Shown: piece after piece, positions 1 to 10,629 of the stretch
How positions within the stretch are numbered: the first letter of the stretch is position 1
Layout of the letters: the number at the start of each line of letters is the position of its first letter
NCBI RefSeq assembly: GCF_003286085.1
Contig: NW_020825408.1
Span: 1-64,000 of the forward strand
Origin: Drosophila persimilis
Lineage: Eukaryota; Arthropoda; Insecta; Diptera; Drosophilidae
Direction: 5' to 3'
Length of the DNA: 64,000 nt
Made by a program: the position numbers and the translations under genes
The notes under the pieces: model-generated
Told to the model about the DNA's origin: nothing
Databases searched by the model: none
The model's input: the letters and a program-made list of their open reading frames with translations, nothing else

Positions 1-584
1 AGTGTGGATACCAAATTTGGTTGCTCTGGCTTTTATAGGTTCTGAGATCCTTGAACTCATATTTTGCAATTGGCAAAACCGACCATGAAACCTGTGTGTT
101 AGAGTGAGACAGAGCGAGAAAGAGTGATATTGTTTTCGTGATTCTGGCTGTAATAATTATACGATCTGGTTCGGATTTTGCACTCTAGAAGATATAGTCA
201 TCTTCTACGATTCTGCGTTTTTAGTTTTCTCGTATCGTCGAAATTGTGGATGCCACAGATTTTCGCCCTTTGTGGGGGCGGAAGTGGGCGGGGCAAAGTT
301 TTGAAATATTTTTGGAGCAGTGACATATCACAGAAGTCTGGATCCAAAACATCGTTGCTCTAGCTCTTATAGTCTTTGAGCATTAGGCGCTGAAGGGGAC
401 AGACAGACGGACAGACGGACGGACGGACAGACAGACAGGGCTCAATCGACTCGGCTATTGATGCTGATCAAGAATATATATACTTTATGGGGTCGGAAAC
501 GATTCCTTCTGGACGTTACACACATCCACTTTCACCACAAATCTAATATACCCCAATACTCATTTTGAGTATCGGGTATAAAAA
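1..584 (-). mobile_element. ISY/DINE-1-like Helitron-type repeat, copy 1 (cut by window edge)
   Basis: This is the part of a roughly 1.1 kb interspersed repeat that recurs nine times in the window. Strand is given in the presumed Helitron orientation: the tatacccgat end first, the hairpin end last. The 561-580 stretch carries the short palindrome made by atactc and gagtat, followed by the terminal cgggtata. An imperfect (GGAC/AGAC)n tract lies near 398-440, matching the (GTCY)n microsatellite known in mini-me/DINE-1 elements. It encodes no transposase and its short ORFs recur only because the repeat recurs. It abuts gypsy A sequence at 585 in an A-rich site with no clear duplication. Confidence 0.8.
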
Positions 585-587
585 GTC

Positions 588-776
588 AATAGTTTGTGAT
601 TCAAATATCCTGAACCCGCCGTCGTTGAATCATCCGACATCCAAAGTTTTAATAGTTTGGGATTAAAATATCCTGAGCACGCCGTCGTTGAATTATCCGA
701 CACTAAAAGTTTGAATAGTTTGGAATTAAAGAATCCTGAACGCGCCGTCGTAGAAATATCCGACATACAAAGTTAT
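588..776 (+). repeat. 63 bp tandem repeat (3 units) in gypsy A pol, 21-residue units
   Basis: Three units start at 588, 651 and 714 with a period of exactly 63 bp. On the plus strand they read in frame as a 21-residue repeat with the core AVVE-S-D, and the frame runs across the site of ISY copy 2 into the RT segment at 1901. The first unit has TGA where the others have a glycine or glutamate codon, so it holds a nonsense change. The array therefore seems to be the protease-to-RT linker of gypsy A. The minus strand is also open through the array, but that follows from the period being a multiple of three. Confidence 0.65.
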
Positions 777-792
777 GCAAATTCTGAATTGA

Positions 793-1899
793 AACGAGGG
801 GGAACGTTGTGAGTTGCTGCGGACACCGCAACTCTAAGGTTATACCCGATACTAAGTCAGTATGGCTCTCCTCCGGCAGACGCCGCTAATATTTAACGAC
901 ACGACAAAGAGTGCGTGCGAGAGAGACAGAAAATCAGTCTGAGCGTGACGTCGGGCGCTGCGTAGCCACTGCAAATTGATTTGTTCCTTTTGGCTAAAAA
1001 AATGGTCTGATCTGATCCAGATTCAGCAATCTAATAGATATGGTCATTATCTATGATTCTGCGTTTTTAGTTTTCTCAAATCTGCAATATTGTGGATGCA
1101 ACAGATTTTCGTCCTTTGTGGGGGCGGATGGGGGTGGGGCGAAATTCTGAGATATACGTTTTATAGTGACATCTTAAAGGAGTGTGTGCACCAAATTTGG
1201 TTACTCTAGCCTTAATAGTCTCTGAGATTTGTGGTTGCCTCAGATTTTCGTCCTTTGCGGGGGCGGAAGGGGGTGTGGCGAAATTTGGACAGGAAACGGT
1301 CAAGGTCCGATATCACAGGAGTGTGGATACCAAATTTGGTTGCTCTGGCTTTTATAGGTTCTGAGATCCTTGAACTCATATTTTGCAATTGGCAAAACCG
1401 ACCATGAAACCTGTGTGTTAGAGTGAGACAGAGCGAGAAAGAGTGATATTGTTTTCGTGATTCTGGCTGTAATAATTATACGATCTGGTTCGGATTTTGC
1501 ACTCTGTAAGATACAGTCATCTACGATTCTGCGTTTTTAGTTTTCTCGTATCGTCGAAATTGTGGATGCCACAGATTTTCGCCCTTTGTGGGGGCGGAAG
1601 TGGGCGGGGCAAAGTTTTGAAATATTTTTGGAGCAGTGACATATCACAGAAGTCTGGATCCAAAACATCGTTGCTCTAGCTCTTATAGTCTTTGAGCATT
1701 AGGCGCTGAAGGGGACGGACAGACGGACAGACGGACGGACGGACAGACAGACAGGGCTCAATCGACTCGGCTATTGATGCTGATCAAGAATATATATACT
1801 TTATGGGGTCGGAAACGATTCCTTCTGGACGTTACACACATCCACTTTCACCACAAATCTAATATACCCCAATACTCATTTTGAGTATCGGGTATAAAA
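793..1899 (-). mobile_element. ISY/DINE-1-like repeat, copy 2 (complete)
   Basis: A full-length copy of about 1107 bp. The left end reads cgagggggaacgttgtg followed by a hairpin (gagttgc ... gcaactc); the right end is gagtatcgggtata. An inner ggttatacccgatact near 837-853 is the inverted counterpart of the right end, as expected for subterminal inverted repeats. Both flanks are gypsy A (…gaattgaaa and atgaaattg…) and rejoin in frame with no target-site duplication beyond an A-run, which fits Helitron/Helentron insertion. A GA-rich stretch (gcgagagagacag) lies near 917-930. Confidence 0.85.
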
Positions 1900-2991
1900 A
1901 ATGAAATTGTATAACACAATAACCTACAAAGAGGACAATTTAGAAAATCTCAGGGAGAAAATGGTATCTATCATCGAAGAAGACCATGCCAATATAGATT
2001 TACAGTTACCGTTCAGAACGGATATAAAAGGAGAGATTAACACTGAACATGATAGACCGGTATATGGCAAACAGTATCCATACGCTTATTCGGTTAACGA
2101 TTTCGTTAATAACGAAATAATTAAAATGTTAGATGAAGGTATAATCAGACCTAGTAAAAGCCCATATAATTCACCGGTAATAGTAGTACCAAAGAACGGA
2201 GTAAATGAGGACGGAACTCCTAAGCATAGATTAGTAATAGACTTTAAGAAACTTAATGAAAACACCATACCGGATAGATACCCTATGCAAGATCCTTCAG
2301 TAATCCTTGCCAATTTAGGTAAGGCAAAGTATTTCTCGGCCATTGATTTAGAGTCAAGTTTCTATCAGATTTTAATGAGGGAATCAGATATTGAAAAAAC
2401 ATCTTTTTCCATAAATAACGGCAAATATGAATTTCTAAGAATGCCTATGGGATTGACGAACGCTCCCAGAATTTTCCAAAGGGCAATGGACGATATACTT
2501 AGAGAACAAGTTGGGAAAACTTGTCACGTCTATATGGACGATATAATAATATTTTCAAAAACTATAGAACAACATTATAAAGATCTAATTCATATAATAC
2601 ACATATTGCAAAACGCTAATATGAAAATTTCCCTAGAGAAGTCTAAATTCTTTCAATTGGAAACCAAATTTCAGGGATACATTGTTTCCCAAAATATCAT
2701 TAAAACAGATCTAGACAAAATATCCATATTACAAAACTATCCAATTCCTAAAAATATCAGAGAGCTACGTAGCTTCTTACGACTAACAGGGTATTACAGA
2801 AAATTTGTTCGAAATTATGCCACAATTGCCAAACCATTAACAAAATATCTGAGTGGAGTAAATGGGAAATTTTCACGAAGGGCATCCAAGAAAACATTAA
2901 TATAGCTGGATGAACCAGCAATTGGAGCATTTAATAATTTAAAGGACAGTTTAATAGCACATATTGAATTAGTACAACCAGTTTACAATAA
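1900..2991 (+). pseudogene. Gypsy A reverse transcriptase segment
   Basis: The open stretch 1901-2905 encodes the RT domain of gypsy A. It shows the family landmarks in order: VIDFKKLNENT near residue 113, AIDLESSFYQI near 147, MGLTNAPRIFQ near 183, the catalytic YMDD at about 212-215, and the FLxLTGYYRKF motif near 289-300 at the RT/connection boundary. A catalytic RT would copy the element RNA into DNA in a virus-like particle. The ATG at 1901 is only the first one after the ISY insertion, not the true start. The frame ends at 2903-2905 by a shift after a KTLI reading, and the next bases (from 2906) continue the domain out of frame to the ISY copy 3 junction. Confidence 0.85.
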
Positions 2992-4098
2992 ACGAGGGGG
3001 AACGTTGTGAGTTGCTGCGGACACCGCAACTCTACGGTTATACCCGATACTAAGTCAGTATGGCTCTCCTCCGGCAGATGGCGCTAATATTTAACGACAC
3101 GACAAAGAGTGCGTGCGAGAGAGACAGAAAATCAGTCTGAGCGTGACGTCGGGCGCTGCGTAGCCACTGCAAATTGATTTGTTCCTTTTGGCTATAAAAA
3201 TGATCTGATCTGATCCAGATTCAGCAATCTAATAGATATGGTCATTATCTATGATTCTGCGTTTTTAGTTTTCTCAAATCTGCAATATTGTGGATGCAAC
3301 AGATTTTCGTCCTTTGTGGGGGCGGATGGGGGTGGGGCGAAATTCTGAGATATACGTTTTATAGTGACATCTTAAAGGAGTGTGTGTACCAAATTTGGTT
3401 ACTCTAGCCTTAATAGTCTCTGAGATTTGTGGTTGCCTCAGATTTTCGTCCTTTGCGGGGGCGGAAGGGGGTGTGGCGAAATTTGGACAGGAAACGGTCA
3501 AGGTCCGATATCACAGGAGTGTGGATACCAAATTTGGTTGCTCTGGCTTTTATAGGTTTTGAGATCCTTGAACTCATATTTTGCAATTGGCAAAACCGAC
3601 CATGAAACCTGTGTGTTAGAGTGAGACAGAGCGAGAAAGAGTGATATTGTTTTCGTGATTCTGGCTGTAATAATTATACGATCTGGTTCGGATTTTGCAC
3701 TCTAGAAGATATAGTCATCTTCTACGATTCTGCGTTTTTAGTTTTCTCGTATCGTCGAAATTGTGGATGCCACAGATTTTCGCCCTTTGTGGGGGCGGAA
3801 GTGGGCGGGGCAAAGTTTTGAAATATTTTTGGAGCAGTGACATATCACAGAAGTCTGGATCCAAAACATCGTTGCTCTAGCTCTTATAGTCTTTGAGCAT
3901 TAGGCGCTGAAGGGGACGGACAGACGGACAGACGGACGGACGGAGAGACAGACAGGGCTCAATCGACTCGGCTATTGATGCTGATCAAGAATATATATAC
4001 TTTATGGGGTCGGAAACGATTCCTTCTGGACGTTACACACATCCACTTTCACCACAAATCTAATATACCCCAATACTCATTTTGAGTATCGGGTATAA
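2992..4098 (-). mobile_element. ISY/DINE-1-like repeat, copy 3 (complete)
   Basis: A complete copy inserted in gypsy A pol. The uninterrupted sequence is visible in gypsy A copy 2 (complement of about 56680-56695), where the two flanks meet in a run of six A residues. Here the left flank ends acaataaa and the right resumes aaaattcac, so no target-site duplication beyond A's can be seen. The ends, hairpin, GA-rich stretch and (GGAC)n tract (near 3915-3950) match copy 2, with only scattered substitutions. Confidence 0.85.
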
Positions 4099-4783
4099 AA
4101 ATTCACATTAACCACAGATGCATCGGACATAGCAATAAGTAGGTGCAGTTTTGTCGCAAGATGGGAATCCCATAACATTTATTTCTAAAACTTTAGGTAA
4201 AACCGAGCAATTATATGCTACTAATAAAAAGGAATTATTAGCTATTGTATGGGCATTAAAAAATTTGCAAAATTATTTATACGGAGTGAGTGGAATTGAA
4301 ATACATACAGATCACCAACCTTTGTCCTTTGCAATGTCGCAAAAAAATCCAAATGTTGAAATGAAACGTTGTTATTACTTCATAGAAAGTTTCACACCAA
4401 AAATCATTTATAAGCCAGGCTCAACTAACGTAGTAGCGGACGCTTTATCTCGGATTAAAATAAATCATATGACAGATAGTGATGACGACCATACAGAATC
4501 AGACATAAATACTCAGCATTCAGCAGAGAGTAGTTTTGAAAACGTCATTCAAGAGACTAGCAAGCCTCTAAACCAATTTAAACAGCAGCTACTATTAGCG
4601 CAAGGGAGATTCAGTTCATGAGTTAGTAAGAGTTTATGAAAGTACCCGACATATTATTGGTTTTGATACGGTTAACAATCTGCTAATCATTTTAAAAGAA
4701 TTTATTCAGCCTCACTTAACCACTGGAATACACTGCACTTTAGAAGATTTATACCTTATCCAAAATAAGCTAAAGGAAAACTT
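4099..4783 (+). pseudogene. Gypsy A RNase H and connection segment
   Basis: The sequence carries the RNase H domain that follows RT in Ty3/gypsy pol. ITFISKTL, ATNKKELLAIVWA and IHTDHQPLSFAM lie in the frame 4151-4621, and VVADALSRI marks the end of the domain. The first catalytic segment (TTDASD) is present at about 4108-4125 but in a different frame from the rest, so a frame break lies near 4140. A second break occurs near 4615. The segment stops at 4783, where the CR1 element is inserted; the duplicated target aaactt is 4778-4783, repeated at 14641-14646. Confidence 0.8.
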
Positions 4784-5152
4784 TTTTTCTTGGACGTTGA
4801 CATGCAATGACTGCATCTTTCAAGGGGCGATGCAGTTACTGCACCGTCAAGTGGCCCGTGTGACACCAGCAGAAGGCTGTTACGCGCGGATCCCAGGCAA
4901 AACGCAGCCCTCCTCCCGCCCAACCGACCGAGGGGCGCTGCCGCATAACGCGCGGTGCGTAGCCGAACCAAACGCGAACATGCAAGAAAGATAGATATTA
5001 GACTAACATTCGAGGAAAATTAGCACTAAACTCACTAAGAAAATAAGCATGCAATCAAAATACAAATACCACTACAGTTACTAATTAATCGAAAGGTGTG
5101 TAAGGATTAATAATTTAATAAGAGGAAGAGAATTAGTATTGGATATAATATG
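4784..5152 (-). pseudogene. CR1 ORF2 C-terminus and 3' UTR
   Basis: On the minus strand, bases 5152 down to 5081 continue the CR1 ORF2 frame for about 24 codons to a stop at 5081-5083. The match across the BEL insertion is shown by the 5 bp duplication atatg, present at 5148-5152 and 10630-10634. The rest, down to 4784, is a 3' UTR of about 300 bp with no ORF of note, ending in a short A-run on the minus strand. CR1 elements usually end in short tandem units instead of long poly(A); no clear unit is visible here. Confidence 0.7.
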
Positions 5153-5551
5153 TGTTCGGGCCAGCCGCTGAGGAATAACCGTAACTTTAGCATTATTATT
5201 GTATGAGCATAGAGAGCCGCCTACATATGTTGTAAAACGTTGACTTTCTGCAGAACTGCTGCGCTCTCTCGCTAAAGGGGCTCTCTGCCGCCGCCACTTC
5301 GGCAACTACTTTGATCTGCTGCCGCCACTTCGGCAGTCACTTTGATCTAACGCCGTCGTCTATAGTTTTAGTTCTATGCTAACCCCTCTGCGCATTGGTT
5401 GCATATCGATCTCGCATAAAGTTCATCTGGCAATAGCAAGCAATCGGCTTCCGCTAAGCCACCAAGATTAAATACAAATTATAAAGTTTAACCCAAAATC
5501 TCTTTTTATTTTGAAATACATAGGTGCCAAAAAAGCTTGGCATCTCAAACA
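5153..5551 (+). repeat. BEL A 5' LTR
   Basis: It begins tgttcgggcc and ends ctcaaaca. It should hold the promoter and polyadenylation signals. An almost identical copy is at 10231-10629; the only difference I see is a/g in ctgcagaact versus ctgcagagct. The left flank is CR1 sequence ending atatg. Confidence 0.9.
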
Positions 5552-5552
5552 T

Positions 5553-5570
5553 TGGTGACCCCGACGTGAT
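5553..5570 (+). promoter_or_regulatory. Primer-binding site, tRNA-Trp complement
   Basis: The 18 bases tggtgaccccgacgtgat start one base after the 5' LTR and are the exact complement of the 3' end of eukaryotic tRNA-Trp including CCA. The same 18-mer serves avian retroviruses. It would prime minus-strand synthesis of BEL A. Confidence 0.85.
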
Positions 5571-5885
5571 ATAAAACCATTGCTTAATCGCGTTCCGTTA
5601 AAACACTTATTAATTATACAATATTGTGTTGTTGGGTAGTTTAACTACCAACAAATACATTTGTGTGCACATTAAAAACAGTTTAAAGTGCAAATTCAGT
5701 GAGAGTGCGGCTGGAATATTTATAGACAAATTCCGGTACTTTAAGCGTCGAATCTCTCATTCTCTGCGCAGCTGCATCCGCGGTTCTTGACTTTTCGTGT
5801 CTTGCATTCTCGCTCTCGCGTCTATACATCGTCGCTTAAGCGGTATTTCATTTTCCGTTGTTGTGTCGATTGCACAACGGTTAAC

Positions 5886-7433
5886 ATGGACAACGATCCA
5901 AATACAGGCGCGGGCGGAAATATTGTGGTGGCTGATTCCAGACTGAGTCTGTATAAACGTAAAAGTCAGTCATTATATGATCGATTGCACAGGCTTGGCG
6001 AATCCTTCGCGGGGAATAAAATCGACAAGCTGACCGCCGCGGAAGTCGAGGTGCGCCTTGATATGTTGGCAGAAATTCGAGCGGAATTTAATAAGGCCCA
6101 TAATGAGTTGGAGGCTCTCGATCAAAACGAGATTGGGAGTGAGCTGCGCGAAATCTTCGATACTCTTTTCATATCGTTGAAAGCTGAGTTGCTGGCTGCT
6201 GTTGAAGTAAGCCAGTCACACGCCGCTGCCAATTCTACGACTCTGCCAAGCCATTCCGGACATAGTACCATCATCATGGCTCACAAGCAGCGACTTCCTG
6301 AGCTGAAGGTGCCGAAGTTTTCTGGTGGATACGTCGAGTTCTCGGATTTTATAGCAATGTTCAAATCGGTGATTGAAGCGGATGCGGATCTCAGTGACAT
6401 CGAGAAATTCCAGCACCTTCGCTCTTGCCTCGCTGATGCGGCTTTGGATTCGGTTCGATCGTTGGAGCTCTCCAGTGCCAATTATCGTGCGGCTCTGGAT
6501 ATACTTAATAAACGCTTTAATAACAAAAGACTTGTTTTCCAGGCACACATCAAGAAGATTCTTGGGCTAAAGAGGGTAGACTCGCCTTCTGCTAAAAGGC
6601 TTCGGGAGTTTTCGGATGCAGTCAATTTACACATGCGAGCGTTGCAGACATTGGGAACTGCTGAGGAGATTTCGGGATTCATGGTTATCAACATGCTGCT
6701 GCAGAAGTTGGATTCGAAGACGCAAACCAAATGGGAGCAGCACACATCGTCGGATGCTATACCTACCGCAGAGGAATTCTTCGAATTCTTGCAGCAACGC
6801 TGCCAGAAAATGGAGCGATTGGAATATGCTACAGCGACACACGCTAGTAGCGATCAGGTGGGAAAAAACCATTCCTATACGCATGTTAAGAAAACGTTTG
6901 TAGCTTCCAGCTCTTCCGCCGACCCGTCTGTATGCGTCTTTTGCCACTCAGCGGGCCATGGAATATACTCGTGCAAGATATTCGAAAATCTCTCACCGTT
7001 GCTGCGCCACAAAGAAGTGAAGAAGCTTTCCCTATGCTTCAATTGCCTAAAACCGGGGCACCGGACCCGCGCATGCAATAGTGGAAAATGTCGAGTATGC
7101 GGCGGTAGGCATCATAGTTTGTTGCACTTCGTTAGTATGCAGCCCACAACACAAGGCTGCCCAGGTATTACTCCTCCCGATCTGGCCGTTCAACCGGACA
7201 CTCTTTCCGTTGCTCAAAATTCTGCTAGCAGCTCGTCTCTACCTTCGTCTACCTCTCTTGCTGCCCAAGGTCTTCACTCTGATGTCGTGCTTCTGGCTAC
7301 AGCCGTGGTTCTCGTGAAGAATCGGTCTGGCGTTTTAGTTCCTTGTCGTGCCATCTTAGATTCAGGATCGCAGCTGTCAACCCTGATTCCCGTAGCCTCT
7401 GCAAATATTTCTTGCCTCATCACTGTGTCCTAA
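5886..7433 (+). pseudogene. BEL A gag and start of protease
   Basis: The frame is open from 5787, but the ATG at 5886 has the better context (ttaacATGgac) and opens a typical BEL Gag, about 515 codons. Visible parts, numbered from this start: the LPxLxVPxFSG segment of the BEL gag family near residue 136 and three C/H-rich knuckles near 340-425 (CVFCHSAGHGIYSC, CFNCLKPGHRTRAC, CRVCGGRHHSLLH). The protease active site AILDSGSQ lies near 490-500. Gag would form the particle and bind RNA. Soon after the protease motif the frame runs into RT-coding DNA read out of phase and stops at 7431-7433. In BEL elements gag and pol are normally one frame with roughly 400 codons between this motif and RT, so a large deletion explains the end. 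Confidence 0.85.
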
Positions 7434-8790
7434 AGGAGGACAGTACGACGACAAAACTCCGTGTCGTTTTCGATGGATCCGCAGCTACATCAACTGGATA
7501 TTCTCTAAATGATGTGATGATGACAGGCCCTGTTATTCAGCCTGCATTGTTCAACATATTGATTCGCTTTCGAACATATCCAGTCGCTCTCACTGGGGAC
7601 ATTTGTAAAATGTACCGCTGCGTACGAGTGTCTCCACCCGACAATTTGTATCAATGCATCCTATGGCGAGATTCCATCGAGTCCGAGGTTCAAGTCTACA
7701 CATTAGACACCGTCACATACGGGACGAGGGCTGCATCATTTTTAGCGGTCCGCGCAATGCACCAGCTGGCCATCGACGAGGGTGAATCCTACCCTCTTGG
7801 CTCAGCTGCTCTGCGGCAGGAGTTTTACGTGGATGACCTTATTTCGGGCGGTAATTCGGTCGCACAGGTCATGGAAAAAATGCACCAAACATCAGCTTTA
7901 CTGTCCCGTGGTAACTTTAGACTTAGGAAATGGTGCTCCAGTCACCAGGAAGTACTTGAGGGAACCCCTGAAGATGACATAGAGAAGTTCCTAAAGTTTA
8001 ATGATGGAAGCGACATAGCCAAAACTCTCGGCTTAGCGTGGGACCCTGCTTCGGATCAGCTGCTTTTTGCCTTGTCCGCACTGGACACAACCTCAAAGCC
8101 ATCAAAGCGGTCGGTTCTATCTACGATTGCGCGGTTCTACGACCCTCTTGGATTGATAAATCCAGTCATTGTCAGGTGCAAAATCTTCCTTCAGCAGCTT
8201 TGGAGAGAAAATTTGGATTGGGATGAAAGCCTACCCTCAGCATTGGATGGACTTGAGAAATAGTTTGGCAAGCATTTCTCGGATCTCATTTCCTCGCTTG
8301 GTTCTTCGTTCTAGTGTGGCTACAGAAGTTCACGGATTCTGTGATGCCAGCTTAGAAGCATATGGCGCTTGCGTGTATGTCGTGTCCAGGGAAGCCCAGT
8401 CTTCTAGCCACGTTTTGTGCTCAAAGTCGCGAGTGGCGCCGCTAGAGCCCATTTGCTTGCAAAAATCATGCAGAATGTAAAGGACATGGGAATCTTTACA
8501 GGTCGGTTCTATTGCTGGTCGGATTCGTCAACAGCATTATCTTGGATTAGGGACGAGCCAGCTAAATTTCAAGTTTTCGTGGCAAATCGAGTGGCATCAA
8601 TTCAGGAGTTGACGGCAGACATGGAATGGCGCTATGTTCCCACATCTTTAAATCCTGCTGATATTCTCTCGAGAGGCTCGCTTCCCAACCATCTTATCCA
8701 GTCAGAGCTATGGTTTCACGGCCCATCCTTCTTGCTATGCTCCAAGGATAAGTGGCCTGTATCTCCTACTAACAACATAGCAACTTTGGA
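7390..8790 (+). pseudogene. BEL A reverse transcriptase and RNase H, deleted
   Basis: The frame 7343-8263 reads RT from YFLPHHCVLKED through LRVVFDGSA, with the catalytic YVDD near 7828-7839 and KWCSS after it. The N-terminal part of RT and the rest of protease are missing. After 8263 the frame shifts: 8169-8480 gives HGFCDASLEAYGACVY, the start of RNase H. A short deletion near 8450 changes the frame again, and 8417 onward gives FYCWSDSSTALSWI and NPADILSRG. The parts are in the normal BEL order, but no single frame spans them, so no active enzyme can be made. Confidence 0.85.
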
Positions 8791-10256
8791 GCTTCGCAAG
8801 AGAGGATTGCTAATCACGTCTCCACATGCCGATCTCACGTCCGGATGCAAATTTGCGAATTCATTCTTTCGCATGCAGCGCACATTCGCCTACATGCATA
8901 AATTTATACATCGTCTTAGGCATCCAGGACTCACCGTTTCTGATATTCGGCAAGGAACGCATCTTCTAATTCGACACATTCAGCTGGCAAATTTGTGGAT
9001 GGACATAAAGGTGATTCGGCGCAATGGTCAAGTCATTAAATCCAGTTCTATTAGTTCGCTCAACCCGTTCATCGATCAGTCTGGACTACTTAGAGTTGGA
9101 GGTCGTCTTGGCAACTCATCGCTAGGATTTGACGCTCAGCACCCGCTCATTCTGCCAAAGGGACATTCCATTTACCATTTCAATGGTCGTCAGCAGATGT
9201 GTGAGATGCTTCAGGACTAGGCCGCGCATGGTCGAACACATCATGGGAGACCTACCTAAGGAACGTTTGGAAGGATCTCGAGCTTGTGAAGTCACTGGAG
9301 TAGATTACTGTGGACCTTTTTTCTACCGATCAGAAATCCGCACAAGGCCTCCGATCAAGTGCTACATTAGCGTATTCATCTGCTTCACTTCCAAGGCTAT
9401 ACACATGGAGCTCGTAAAGGATTTGACCACTGCATCGTTTCTAGGCGCACTAAAGCGTTTTACTTCCACTCGAGGAAGGCCAAGTCAAATTTGGTCGGAC
9501 AATGCGACAAACTTCGTTGGGGCCAAGAACGAGCTTCTGGAGCTAAAGAAGCTTCGTCTTAGCGAACCTCATATGAAGGAGGTCCACGAATCCTGCTTGG
9601 CTGACTCGATCGACTGGCGTTTCATCCCACCTCGCTCTCCGCATTTTGGCGGGTTCTGGGAAGCGGCCGTGAAGACCGCAAAATATCACCTGTACCGCTC
9701 AGTTGGACCATCTGTGCTTAGCTTCGACGAGCTGCGCACTCTGATCTGTCAGATCACTGCAATTGTTAACTCTCGCCCTTTGCTCTCGCTTTCAGAAAAT
9801 CCTGATGATTTAGACGTTTTGACTCCTGCTCATCTGCTTTTAGGCGGCCCCCATGAGCAAATCCTCGAGCCTGACCTAACGAAGCTGAACTACAATCGTC
9901 TGGATGGCTGGCAGCGGGTCACCCAACTACAGCAAATATTTTGGAGCCGTTGGCGCGAAGAGTATCTCACTCTTTTGCAAGAGCGCGCGAAGTGGCGCAC
10001 CCCCGCGCAAAACATCTGCAAGAACGACCTCGTTCTGGTGAAGGACGAAAATCTTCCTCCAATGCGTTGGCCACTGGCTAGAGTGGTCGATGTCGTTTTC
10101 GGCAAGGACGGAGTGTGTCGCGTCGCTGACCTGAAGACATCCTCAGGAAACATCAGGAGGGCCGTCACTCGGCTATGTTTGCTGCCCCTTAAGGAATCTG
10201 TTGAGAGACTAGCTCCCAACGGGGGGAGTATGTTCGGGCCAGCCGCTGAGGAATAA
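8791..10256 (+). pseudogene. BEL A integrase, deleted and frame-broken
   Basis: The first part (to about 9180, same frame as RNase H) includes NPFIDQSGLLRVGGRL, the hallmark upstream of BEL integrase. The zinc-finger stretch is cut by a deletion near 9180, and the frame 9129-10256 resumes at CVRCFRTRPR. It contains the core: VDYCGPF, WSDNATNFVGA (second catalytic Asp), and PHFGGFWEAAVK (third catalytic residue region). The C-terminal domain ends in a chromatin-type tail. The stop at 10254-10256 lies inside the 3' LTR, so the LTR supplies the last codons. It follows RNase H directly and is followed by the purine tract. Confidence 0.85.
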
Positions 10257-10629
10257 CCGTAACTTTAGCATTATTATTGTATGAGCATAGAGAGCCGCCT
10301 ACATATGTTGTAAAACGTTGACTTTCTGCAGAGCTGCTGCGCTCTCTCGCTAAAGGGGCTCTCTGCCGCCGCCACTTCGGCAACTACTTTGATCTGCTGC
10401 CGCCACTTCGGCAGTCACTTTGATCTAACGCCGTCGTCTATAGTTTTAGTTCTATGCTAACCCCTCTGCGCATTGGTTGCATATCGATCTCGCATAAAGT
10501 TCATCTGGCAATAGCAAGCAATCGGCTTCCGCTAAGCCACCAAGATTAAATACAAATTATAAAGTTTAACCCAAAATCTCTTTTTATTTTGAAATACATA
10601 GGTGCCAAAAAAGCTTGGCATCTCAAACA
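10231..10629 (+). repeat. BEL A 3' LTR with upstream polypurine tract
   Basis: It starts tgttcgggcc right after the purine run aacggggggagta (10218-10230), which would prime plus-strand DNA, and ends ctcaaaca. The right flank atatg repeats the left flank of the 5' LTR. It is identical to the 5' LTR except at one base, so recent insertion is inferred. Confidence 0.9.

Larger units (their letters stand above)
5153..10629 (+). mobile_element. BEL A: BEL/Pao LTR retrotransposon, recent but internally deleted
   Basis: A 5477 bp element bounded by 399 bp LTRs (TG...CA) and the 5 bp duplication atatg, the length typical of BEL/Pao. It has a tRNA-Trp primer site, gag with DUF1759-type sequence and three zinc knuckles, a protease start (LDSGSQ), then RT, RNase H, integrase and a purine tract before the 3' LTR. 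The pol genes are in several frames with at least three deletions (near 7390, 8450 and 9180). The LTRs differ at one position, so the insertion is young although the coding region is defective. Confidence 0.9.

Noticed and set aside
560..766. 68-codon minus-strand ORF with three repeats
   Set aside because: The plus-strand frame is continuous with gypsy A RT across the ISY insertion; the minus frame is open only because the 63 bp unit is a multiple of three.
1076..1303. 75-codon ORF that recurs at 3274, 37849 and elsewhere
   Set aside because: It lies wholly in the non-coding ISY-like repeat; recurrence comes from the repeat, and diverged copies do not keep the frame.
5787..5885. Upstream ATG of BEL A gag
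   Set aside because: The 33 extra residues look unlike a Gag start, and the ATG at 5886 has the stronger context.
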